DNA of 64,000 bases from Conchocele bisecta. Its lineage: Eukaryota; Mollusca; Bivalvia; Lucinida; Thyasiridae. The DNA is taken from assembly GCA_029237695.1 (NCBI GenBank), contig CM055269.1, positions 28,678,956 to 28,742,955 on the forward strand, in the 5' to 3' direction. The notes under the pieces were generated by a model. That model was not told the DNA's origin and searched no databases. It saw nothing but the letters and a program-made list of their open reading frames with translations. The position numbers were made by a program, and so were the translations under genes. Shown here piece by piece: positions 33,870 through 43,100 of the stretch. How positions within the stretch are numbered: the first letter of the stretch is position 1; each line of letters starts with the position of its first letter.

Positions 33870-34880
33870 GTTTTAACGATCGGATTGATCCTTATCGGAA
33901 TTCCGACTGGAGACCTGGTTTGGCTCTCGGGTACGTCTTTGGCATTATTGTATGTGAGAGTTGAATCTGGTTATACCCCTTATATGAGTAATATGATTAT
34001 TCCTAATCATAGGCGGTGGAACAGGGAAATTATTGGGTGGCCCAATCTTGAGGGCCCGATGTTGCTAGGGGGTTCCGGGGCATGCTCCACCGTAAATATT
34101 TTAAATCTAAAAGGCGTGAAATCCAATTTCCTGCATTCTCAGGGCCCAGTCTTGAGGACCCAAAGGGCCTGATGTTGCTCGGGGGTCCAGGGATTTTTCA
34201 ACTCTAAGAGGCGTGAAACGCCATTTCCTGCATTCTCATGGCCCAATCTTGTGGGCCCAAAGGGCCCGATGTTGCTAGGGTGGTCGGGAGGCATGCTCCC
34301 CCAGAATTTTTGAAGTCTAAGAGGCGTGAAACGCCATTTCCTTCATTCTCAGGGACCAGTCTTGAGTGCCCAAAGGGCACGATGTTCGTAGGGGGGTCCC
34401 GGTCATGCTCCCCCGGAAATTTTGGAAATCTAAGACACGTAAAACGCCATTTCCTGTATTCTCAGGGCCCAGTCTCGAGTGACCAAAGGGCCCGATGTTG
34501 CTAGGAGGGTTCGGGGTCATGCTCCCCCGGAAATTTTGGAAATCTAAGAGCCCCCCCCCACTTCCGCCGCCCGTGCTAATCCTATTACTTTTGGCGGAAG
34601 GGGCCCAAGTGACTTTGGTGTGGTATGGAACTGGCACCAGGTCGGTTATTCTCATTTCACGGCTGAATATATTTTTTTTTCGATGTAAATATTCCGTACT
34701 GATTTTGGGCGCCCTAAATGATACTCTTTTGTGTTGATGGGCTGTTAACCACAATTTCATTCCATTCTGATTTTGGGCATTTCCTCCCAATGCAGGTTAA
34801 ATGCGGAATCAAACCTGTTGGCCCACCTTAAATGGCATTAGCTGTTGACAGGCTGTTAAACACCAATAAATCAAATCAAA
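33870..34880 (-). mobile_element. Element K interrupted at 34010
   Basis: Left part to ATTATTCCTAAT (34008), right part from GCTAATCCTATTACTTTTGG (34574) to the tail AAACACCAATAAATCAAATC, including GGCACCAGGTCGG. The insert is the tandem-repeat element at 34009-34574. Confidence 0.85.
34009..34574. mobile_element. Element with inverted ends enclosing a ~112-bp tandem array
   Basis: Ends CATAGGCGGTGGAA and TTCCGCCGCCCGTG are 14-bp imperfect inverted repeats, with CTAAT on both sides. Inside, about five units of ~112 bp (one shortened to ~98) each contain GGGCCCGATGTTGCTAGGG, CATGCTCCCCCGGAAATTTT and GAGGCGTGAAACGCCATTTC. Confidence 0.8.
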
Positions 34881-35052
34881 TCCTTCGACCAATCACATCA
34901 ATTCTCCGACACACCCTCTGAATCGCAAGACAGTCACCTTCACTTCAGCTGTCATGATATCAATTGACACAACTTTTGGCCATATTTTATACTCAACTTG
35001 ATATGCTTTTTGTAAATCATCTGTGAAATGTAAGAAAATGTATATTTACCAA

Positions 35053-35192
35053 GGTGAGCTGATTATCTTGAAATAATGCCTTCGTGATTGGGCCCTACCG
35101 ATAAACAAACCTGGTTTGCTATGCTCACTTGTTTGTTTAGCATAAGGACCCAATCACTTGTGCATTATTTCACGATAATCAGCTCACATGGT
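35053..35192. repeat. Long imperfect inverted repeat
   Basis: GTGAGCTGATTATCTTGAAA ... GTGATTGGGCCC faces GACCCAATCACTTG ... CGATAATCAGCTCAC, with the loop around TGCTATGCTCAC. Confidence 0.7.
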
Positions 35193-35236
35193 TAAATAAA
35201 TGGCTTCTATATTGAGTAGCCTCTCCACACATTTCC

Positions 35237-35512
35237 AGAGCTCCAGTTAAGGTGCGTAATTTGGAAGTAGATTTCTTATTTCTCCATCAAAAATGGCAAG
35301 TTGGGAGTGCTTTAGAATCGTCTCAATGAGACGATTCTAAAGTACTCCCAACTTTCCATTTTTGATAAAGAAATAACAAAATTTCACCCCAAGTTGGTCA
35401 AATTACGCACCTTAACTGGAAAAGGACTCCCCAACTTTCCATTTTCGATGAAGAAATAACAAAATTTCACCCCAAGTTGGTCAAATTACGCACCTTAACT
35501 GGAGCTCTGCAT
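35237..35512. mobile_element. MITE family Q with duplicated right arm
   Basis: AGAGCTCCAGTTAAGGTGCG to CACCTTAACTGGAGCTCTG. The right arm (AAATAACAAAATTTCACCCC ... CTTAACTGGA) is present twice. Confidence 0.85.
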
Positions 35513-35674
35513 ATCTATGTATTCCTGTCTGTAACAATATGGCCTTATTGTTAAATGGATGTAACTTCCCGTTCAATAAAGATATTGTCTCCTTCAATCA
35601 ATCCATTACTTCCTTCAATATACCAATTGTCTCTTTAGACGCTGTCTAACACTTGATTGATTTACATTGGGAAT

Positions 35675-36575
35675 TTATTATACCAACTGCATACGAAGTA
35701 TGTCGAGGGGTATATAGTTTTTCGTAATTCCGTCCATCCGTTTGTCCGTCCATGTGTGGTTGGTTGGTCGGGCGAACGCAACGGCATAAATTAAGGGCAG
35801 CGGTTCCTTCTTATAGATTTGCCTCTTTTATTACCTGGGAGTTGAATTTGGTTATTGCCCATTATAAAAGTAGTAAGATTATTACTAATCCTACTGCTTT
35901 TGGGAGGGGGCCAAGTGATTCTGGTGTGGCGAGGACCTGACATTAGATGAGGATTATTCTGATTTCAGGGCTGAATATCTACTTTTTTTATTGTAAATAT
36001 GCAGTTCTGATTTTGGGATTTTCCCCCCATTTGTACATGTACTTGTACAGGTAATATATGGGTTTTAGTACTAAACCCATTGACCTTAGCTGTTGATAGG
36101 CCGTTAAACCCCAACACAACACCACACCCATGTGGCCTTCATGTCCAAGGTCATATTACTTTGAAAGATTTGCTTTAAAGTTTTCGGGTACCTATTATCT
36201 CTGCAACGTTAAGTCGGATTGTCTTCAAACTTCATATACTTATCCATATTTTCATTCAATACCATACCTATGCGGCCTTCATGTCCAAGGTCAAATTACT
36301 TAGAAATTTGCGTCCGTAAGATTTGCGTTAAACTTTATGGGTACCCATTATCTCTGCAACGGTAAGTCGGATTGGCTTTAAACTTCATATACTTCCTTAT
36401 CATCCTCCATATTTTCATTCCATACCACACCCATGCGGCCTTCATGTCCAAGGTCAAGGTCATTACTTAGAAATTTGCGTTAAAGATTTTAAAATGTTTG
36501 TGTTAAACTTTTTATTTGTCGGTCCAGGCGGTGGCCGGGGGTATACATGAGCCCCTGCTCACTTTCTCTAGTTCT
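35675..36575. mobile_element. Second satellite-bearing element, split by a K-like piece
   Basis: Left end TACCAACTGCATACGAAGTA and right end GGGGGTATACATGAGCCCC. Between 36115 and 36480 are three ~150-bp units with TTATCTCTGCAACG, AAACTTCATATACTT and CTTCATGTCCAAGGTCAA, cognate to the Sat unit but diverged. 35775-36115 is K-like (ATTTCAGGGCTGAATATC, GTTGATAGGCCGTTAAAC). Confidence 0.72.
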
Positions 36576-36615
36576 AAAATGCTGCCAAAGGTACATTATG
36601 TTTCTGTTGATCTGT

Positions 36616-36922
36616 AACCTATTTCACCAACATTGCAAAGTATACTTTACTAGCAAAGTATACTTTGAGGGAGTAATCATTTATTTTTCCTGAAATGCAT
36701 TATATCAAATAGAACTAACCACTACATATATTTGATGGTTAAAAGTATGCAGAATTATTATACTGAATTTATTACATTATCACAGCCAAATTGGCTGTGA
36801 TAATGTAATAAATTCAGCACAATAAAAAATAATAAATTTATCCTAAAATTGAAAATTTCTCCCTCAAAGTATACTTTGATAGATATTAGTATACTTTGCA
36901 ATGTTGGTGAAATCGGCTACTG
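36616..36922. mobile_element. MITE family D, complete
   Basis: GTAACCTATTTCACCAAC to GTTGGTGAAATCGGCTAC with centre ATCACAGCCAAATTGGCTGT. Confidence 0.9.
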
Positions 36923-36934
36923 GATCTATGTTGG

Positions 36935-37095
36935 TCGCAAACCCATAAGCCCCATTTCTTCAGTCACAGCCACACATGTTTGGTTGTGACTGGAGAAAAG
37001 GGGCTTATGGAATGTGTGACCAATGTAGCTCTTCATAAAATGGAATGGCAAACAGTGCAGATCCTGATCAGACTGTGCAGATCAGATGCACAGGC
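36935..37095. mobile_element. Repeat family I, facing halves
   Basis: AAGCCCCATTTCTTCAGTCA faces TTGTGACTGGAGAAAAGGGG. Confidence 0.72.
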
Positions 37096-37104
37096 TGATC
37101 TGGT

Positions 37105-37370
37105 TTTGTGTATTGGTTTTTAATGGCCTATCAACATCATAGGTCATTTAAGAACGGGCCAACAGGTTCGATGCCGCATTTAACCTGGTGCATTTGGGGG
37201 GAAAATCCCAAAATCAGAATGGAATATTTACATCAAAATAATTATATATTTAGCCCTGAAATTAGAATAACCTGACCTGGTGCCAGGTCCGTACCACACC
37301 AAAGTCACTTGGCCCTTTCCCCTAGAAGTAATACCGGTAGGATTACTCTTATAAGGGATATAACCATTCA
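37105..37370 (+). mobile_element. SINE-like element K, + orientation
   Basis: AATGGCCTATCAACATCATAGGTC, GGGCCAACAGGTTCGATGCC (one base off the B box), then CCTGACCTGGTGCCAGGTCC. Confidence 0.72.
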
Positions 37371-37374
37371 ACCA

Positions 37375-37560
37375 GGTTATTATCTCCTAATTAAGACTTA
37401 CTAGGACTTAATATCTCCTAATTAGGACTTAGTATCACCTAATTAGGACTTATTATGTCATAATTAGGAGTTAGTATATCCTAATTAGGACTTACTATCT
37501 CCTAATTAGGACTTACAATATGTATCAATGCTAAAAAAGATTTTATCCTAATTAGGAGAT
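37375..37560. repeat. ~21-bp minisatellite with CTAATTAG cores
   Basis: About eight units of TATCTCCTAATTAGGACTTA, each centred on CTAATTAG, a perfect 8-bp palindrome. The last, after a spacer, is inverted as CCTAATTAGGAGATA. Confidence 0.85.
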
Positions 37561-37739
37561 AAATATATTTTAGCATTGGCGCCAGGACACTTCCATACCT
37601 GGGTCTTGGATATTGGTAGAAATTGACAAAACAAGTTAGTAAAGAATTTAACCCATTTCATCATGTTCATGTTGAATAGCCCCCCTCTTTGGCGTACAAA
37701 CAACTTGAAATAATCTTTGTTATTTTTCTTATTTCTATT

Positions 37740-37820
37740 CAAAAGTATATGTTGTGACCACCCATTTGAACCGTCTCGGTGAGACGATTCAAACGAGTGG
37801 TAACAATATATACTTCTGTG
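37740..37820. mobile_element. MITE family R hairpin
   Basis: CATTTGAACCGTCTCGGTGAGACGATTCAAA between AAAGTATATGTTGTG and CAATATATACTT. Confidence 0.72.
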
Positions 37821-38051
37821 GATAATTAAAAAGTGAAGGGGTTCAACATCTCAGCAACAGCTATGGTCTATACAGACGAGACCACAGTTTAAAGTCTCAT
37901 TCGACAGACCAGTGGGATGAAAATATTTTACACACCTAGCATTGCCTAGCATGAGGATTGAACTCAAAACCTCCGGGATTGAAGTCCAATGCCATGTTTC
38001 TAGTGGATATGTGAGGCTACACAATTATTCATACAAATAAAAATAAATATT

Positions 38052-38284
38052 AACCCTTAGACTGCTATCTTAATTTGTTATTATCTGCTGTTTATTTTCC
38101 ATTTTTATCATCAAAAACATCCTTTGACAGCACTTTAGAATAATTAACAGCATGCTTTGACAGCACTTCAGAATCATTTCCATTGTAAATTATTTTGAAC
38201 TGCTGTCAAACCATGTTTTTATTGAGAAATAAGGCAAGATATAAAAGCAACAGCAGACGACAATTGTTGCGGTCTAAGGGTTAA
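38052..38284. mobile_element. MITE family C, TTAA-flanked
   Basis: TTAACCCTTAGACTGC to GCGGTCTAAGGGTTAA. An extra GACAGCACTTTAGAATAATT arm resembles the duplicated arm of 17380-17601, in inverse orientation. Confidence 0.85.
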
Positions 38285-38353
38285 TTATTCACAGAGGGAT
38301 GTGTAGCCTCACAATGTAATGGGATCTATTTGCGTATTTTATCTGAACAGGTA

Positions 38354-38540
38354 TGCCCCAGAGCTCCAGATAAGGTGTGTATTGGCATATTTTACACACT
38401 TATTTGAGCAGAATACGCATTAATTATCAAAAGTGAGAGTACAAAATACTCACAGTAATGTGAAAATACGCATTGATTTTCAAATTGAGTAGTGAAAATA
38501 GCGTAATAAATTTGAAAATTTACTTAACCTGAAAAAAAAA
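38354..38540. mobile_element. MITE family B2, left part
   Basis: AGAGCTCCAGATAAGGTG then CATATTTTACACACTTATTT. The complete relative is at 52703-53051. Confidence 0.7.
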
Positions 38541-38605
38541 AGTTTTAGAATGGCAACATGCTTCCATCAGAATTTGTATTTGGAATTTCATATATCATTA
38601 ATGAT

Positions 38606-38790
38606 TTAAGTATTGATCAGGTATGTTGGTATGTTGGTATGTCTTTCTTGTCCAGTGTTATCAAACTGTGTGTGTGGTAAGACTTCAGTATATTTGAGGT
38701 AATCCAGGTGCATCATCCGCAGAGTAGATGCGTCGTAGTTGGACATGATGGATGTCACTAAGTAACCATGGTGATGCCTTTCAACTGCAT
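38606..38790 (-). CDS. Exon-like segment, possible alternative 3' exon of POP7
   Basis: On the minus strand a good acceptor (TTTGTATTTCAG) precedes 60 open codons ending in TAA. The peptide includes AVERHHHGYLVTSIM, SNYDASTLRMMHLDYL and KYTEVLPHTQFDNTG. It looks protein-like rather than repeat-derived, but I do not recognise the family. The exon needs one base from an upstream donor. The POP7 frame contains a consensus donor G|GTAAAG at 39388/39387 that leaves exactly one G and restores Asp (intron 38791-39387), 557 bp upstream of the POP7 stop region. This suggests an alternative POP7 C terminus; the phase match alone has a one-in-three chance of being accidental. It could also belong to an unseen gene. 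Confidence 0.4.
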
Positions 38791-39346
38791 CTGAAATACA
38801 AAGGATTTTATTTGTAACTAGACAAACAATAATCATTATAATGGTAATCATCAGATTCAGAGATGGGGTGGACGGACAGACGGACAGACCCGGCATTTGT
38901 GCACACCCCTAAACCTAAAATTCACCGATTTTTGTACTATATATATATTCTGTCTACATATCTTTATTTTTAAATATACCAGACTTAGACTGGTCATGCA
39001 ATGAAAACATGTTGCCTTTTTATAGTGGCGTTAGCATTTAGCATGTGATTGTAGTTAATACTTTTCTCAGCATGCACTTGAATATATGAATGTGGAGCTC
39101 GGGGGCATGGGAATGGTAATGTAATGATACCAGAATCCTGATATCCCTTGTTTGGCCTTCAGATTTAATTTTGGCTTTCTTGTTCATATTGTTACTCGAG
39201 TCGAACTATGCATGGGATTCGACTCCATTAACCTGACCTAAAATGACCGTAGCTGTCAACAGCTATGGTCATTTTAGGTCAGGTTAATGGAGTCAATGAC
39301 AGGCAGGCAGGCAGGCAGGCAGGTATTTGATACCTTAATAAGAATG
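38791..39346. other. POP7 3' flank with hairpin and GGCA microsatellite
   Basis: 39237-39291 is a near-perfect hairpin (CATTAACCTGACCTAAAATG facing its complement). 39299-39323 is GGCA repeated six times. A GGACGGACAGACGGACAG tract lies at 38870. 39090-39230 resembles K. Confidence 0.7.
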
Positions 39347-39835
39347 TCAAGTTTTGTCAGTCTTCTTTATATCTGCAGAATCTTTACCATCACCATCTTC
39401 CAGGGTTGGCACCTCGGGACGGTATATACGAATATGGACGGCAGAGTTGCTCCTTGTTAATGTTTCTGCATCATGCTCATCTGTCAATGGTTCTAGGTCG
39501 TCGACAAGTTCAACAGTTGAGGTATGTACAGCCAAGTCGACCGATCCCATACCCCGCTCCTTGAGTTGCAGGGCAAGGTTTAGCGCCCTGTTGATGGCAG
39601 CTCCTAAACCATGAACAAATACTTCGTTCCCATTGTCTAATATCTTTTGACAACGCTCCAACTGGCCTTTGAAATCTGTTTTTCTTGTGACATAAACATC
39701 ACATTTTCTTTTGGGCAATTTTCTGGGCAACCTTTTCCTGAGCTCGTATTCCTCATTGTCAATCATTTGTTTCAGGTCTGACACTTTGTTTGATTTACCA
39801 GACGTCGTATTTTCATTTCTGTCTACAGATGCCAT
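39347..39835 (-). CDS. POP7: Ribonuclease P/MRP protein subunit p20 (POP7/RPP20)
   Basis: Alba-fold RNA-binding protein; with RPP25 it binds the P3 stem of RNase P and RNase MRP RNA in the nucleus, for tRNA 5' and rRNA processing. The single exon encodes 162 residues from MASVDRNEN to a TGA at 39347-39349. The ATG at 39835-39833 has A at -3 and is the likely start; the four codons upstream begin with GTG. Residues about 34-60 (RLPRKLPKRKCDVYVTRK, TDFKGQLERC) and FVHGLGAAINRALNLALQL are the Alba signature. VHTSTVELVDDLEPL and SAVHIRIYRPE complete the domain. The acidic-basic tail of about 20 residues (LEDGDGKDSADIKKTDKT) exceeds the human protein. It is divergent from ARV1 across a 154-bp promoter. 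Human POP7 is 140 residues. Confidence 0.95.
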   Translation of the reverse strand: MASVDRNENTTSGKSNKVSDLKQMIDNEEYELRKRLPRKLPKRKCDVYVTRKTDFKGQLERCQKILDNGNEVFVHGLGAAINRALNLALQLKERGMGSVDLAVHTSTVELVDDLEPLTDEHDAETLTRSNSAVHIRIYRPEVPTLEDGDGKDSADIKKTDKT

Positions 39836-39989
39836 GTTTATTAACACTTTAGTATGTTTGTTTACAATTGTATGGCAAACTTGCCCAACGTGTTACACAC
39901 CCGGAAGTATTATGTCTATCGTAACACCGGTTAGTAAAGAAAATGACAACAACAACAACAAAAATAATTTTGAGAAAATAATCTGAATT
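39836..39989. promoter_or_regulatory. Bidirectional POP7/ARV1 promoter
   Basis: Only 154 bp separate the two start codons. CCGGAAGT at 39901-39908 is a consensus ETS/GABP site, common in vertebrate bidirectional housekeeping promoters. No TATA box is obvious. Both transcripts must have short 5' UTRs, or start inside the other's leader. Confidence 0.75.
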
Positions 39990-40100
39990 ATGGAAGCTGA
40001 CACTACTCTGCTAAGCCAATACATGTGCATACATTGTGGCAAAAAAGCAGATAGGTTGTACCAACAATACAACGGCGGAATCATTAAAATTGCACATTGT
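39990..40100 (+). CDS. ARV1: ARV1 coding exon 1
   Basis: 37 codons, MEADTTLLSQYMCIHCGKKA onward, ending ...GGIIKIAHC before the donor GTGAGT. Phase 0. Holds the first CxxC pair and the first Cys of the second. Confidence 0.95.
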
Positions 40101-43100
40101 GTGAGTTTCAAAAAAGTTCAAAACGCAAAACGGCCCCTGGCCCTGTCTAAAACGGACCCAATATATTTTATAAAAATATTGAAAAACTCAGGTAATGTCT
40201 GAAGGCCCACCGGTATGGGGTGCCTCTTTTGGACTTTAAAGTGGCTGTGTCTCAGATTGTACCTCCAAATAAGCATTTCACAAAAAACGCTACGTCAGTG
40301 GTGTCTGCTAATTCTGTGCATGCACCTAAGGCTTTCCAAACAAATTTAAATGTCATTAACATTCCCATGAATATTCAACAAAGTTCAAAGAAGTCTGCAG
40401 GTAAAATGTCATAATGTTCTGACGTCAGTAAGTGACGTAAATCGTGTGATTTATGACATCACATGCGTGTTTGCAACGTCACCTTTTTTTTTGGCTAATG
40501 CTGCGTGCGCATCTGGTAATGTAAAAAAAAATGGCGAATAGCATTCTGGATCAGCATAGTAAATTTGTATTAAACTTGAAGCAAAAATATCCAATGACAT
40601 CATGACAGGTTTGTTTCGTGGTTGAACAGTTAATTTAGTAAATAAGACCGCTATTTCATCAGCAGGGTCTGAGGATTTTACACATGTTGACTATTCCATT
40701 CGAATATGTGATGCCTCCTTTCCAATTATAGGTAATATCAGCCATTTGAATGGATGACATACTTGCTATCCATCCCGTTTTGCGTGGGACAGCCCCAAAA
40801 TTTTACCATTTTTTCGGTGTCCCGGAAGTTTGCAAATTAGTCCAGATTTACAAAAATTGTCCTGATAAAAAAATGAAACTGACATTTTTTTTTTGTATTT
40901 TTGCCATGCCGATTGCGAACTGCAGTTAACCGCGAGTACGCTGTATGTTATCCGTTTTCTGATTGGTCCGATATACGATGTCACTAGCCAATTCACCAAT
41001 CAATACCCACGTTGCTTATTACACTCAACAACCAACACTGAAAAAGCAAGAACATTTGCTAAATCAAACCAGATTTTGAAAACTATTTACCTTAGACAAT
41101 AATAACTTCAGGTGTCCGGTGTGAACATGCAGCTTTAATGTGACACAAATTTTCCTATCTACTTGTTGCCACATGTAAACCAGTTTTAAAAAAAAAATAT
41201 ATTGTGACAAAATGCTTCAGAGCATCTAATATAAAAAAAATAATCTACGTGGTAGGGTGGTGGGGTGGCGAGGGGGGCAAGACCATTGACCCCCTAGCCA
41301 TTTCGGGCCACTTCCTGGCCCTCAATTAAATTGACCCTCTTTTCATTTCACAAAAGTTGACGAGTATGGGGTGATATCACCTATTTGAATCTAAGTGGGT
41401 AATGTGTGATATCACCCATTCTAATAGGTGATATCACTCATTCGAATAGGTCATACCGGTATCACACTTTTGTGTCAAATCAGTGATATCACACATTTTA
41501 ATCATCGATATCGGATGGGTGATATCACACATGTGAATATGTGATATCATCCATTTGTTTTTAATGGACTAACATGGACGTTTGGTATATTGAATTGGTG
41601 ATATCACTCATTCGAAATGGTGATAACACCCATATGAATAGATGATATCACTCGTTCAAATAGGTCATATCACTGATTTTATGTGAAAGGGTGATATCAC
41701 TCATTCAAGTGAGTGATATCACCTGTGAAAATGGATGATATCACCCTTTTGAATATGTGATGTCATTGATTCAACTTGAACTGGTGATGTCACCCTTTCA
41801 AATGAGTGACAGGGCTCCAGATAAGGAATTAGTAATTGAGTATTTTCACTCCGTTTGCTTCGAAATGAAAACATGTCTTGGAGACAATTCTAATGAAATA
41901 CCAAGATGTGTTTTCATGGAAAATAAGAAAAATATGCTATATTTGTGGTCTGTTTATTGTTTTCTGCAGCATGATAAAGGTACCACAACATTGTTATTGC
42001 TTTTTGATACTCGCTACTTCTGATTTCAATTGGGATTTTGGTAATTTTAATTGGGTATTTAAGCAAATACGCAGCTTATCTGGAGCTCTGAGTGATATCA
42101 CTTATTCAAATAGGTGATAGCGCACAATCAAATAGGTTACATCTCCTATTCAGATTCAAATACATGTAGGTGATATCATGCTTTTGAATAGGTGATATCA
42201 CCTATTTGAATAGGTGATATCACCCTTTCATCTTCAAATATTGGTATCACCTATTTAAAAGGATGATATCACCCACACCATTGGTATCACGAAGTGTTAT
42301 TAAAGTCCTAAATGGCGCCCCATACACCGGTTACTAAACTGTCACACAATACTATGTAAACCCAAGTACTAATCTATCCTAGTTTATTTTACAGATTTCT
42401 TACCAGTACTTGGACTATGGACAGAGGCGTCGGAAGTGGGGCGGCAGGGGCGGCGACCGCCGCCCCAGTATTTGGACCAAACATAAAATGTCTCTTAAAT
42501 GCAGCAGGAAATGGCATCTAGAATTCAAAAAAAAATCTGAATATGCCCCCGGACATAGTAAATTGTATTTATACCACATATGCCCTAGTGAACAAACATA
42601 CACAAATCATTCAAACACTACCTTTTCACAGTTCTTTATTATGCCAAAGATATGACCGAATCTGAAAAATTTCTCTGCCGAGTAAGTTATTCAAAATGCA
42701 AATGAATAAAAACTAAACATAAGTATACAAAGACTGCAAATGCAACACCAGGCTGCGGGCATGGAGTCCAGACCCCCCACACCCACTCTGCTCTTGGCTG
42801 ACACATATGATTGAAATCATGGTCTATGAGCCAGAAAATGGCGTCTTTAGGCATCAGAATTTTATGCGGAAGGACTTACAATATTTGGACCACCCTCTGG
42901 ATTTTATTCTGGACACGTGCCTGATTGTACATGCAAGTCGTTATTAATATATTAATTCATATCTTTAGTTTGTGAGAAATCTTGAAACATTCTGAGCACA
43001 TTCTCCCAAGTTTTTATTAAAAATCAGTCATTTTGATTGGTCGAGCGATCGAAATTCCTGATTTCGAAAATTACATTGAATTATACATGCTCAGAAGGTT

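Noticed and set aside
34238..34790. 88- and 157-residue frames
   Set aside because: Translations of the ~112-bp tandem array inside the 34009-34574 element and the adjoining K sequence.
39836..39847. Start of POP7 four codons upstream (position 39847)
   Set aside because: That codon is GTG; the ATG at 39835 has a better eukaryotic context and gives MASVDRN.
41365..42295. CRISPR-like array
   Set aside because: The units are degenerate and contiguous with no unique spacers, and the genome is eukaryotic, so this is a minisatellite.
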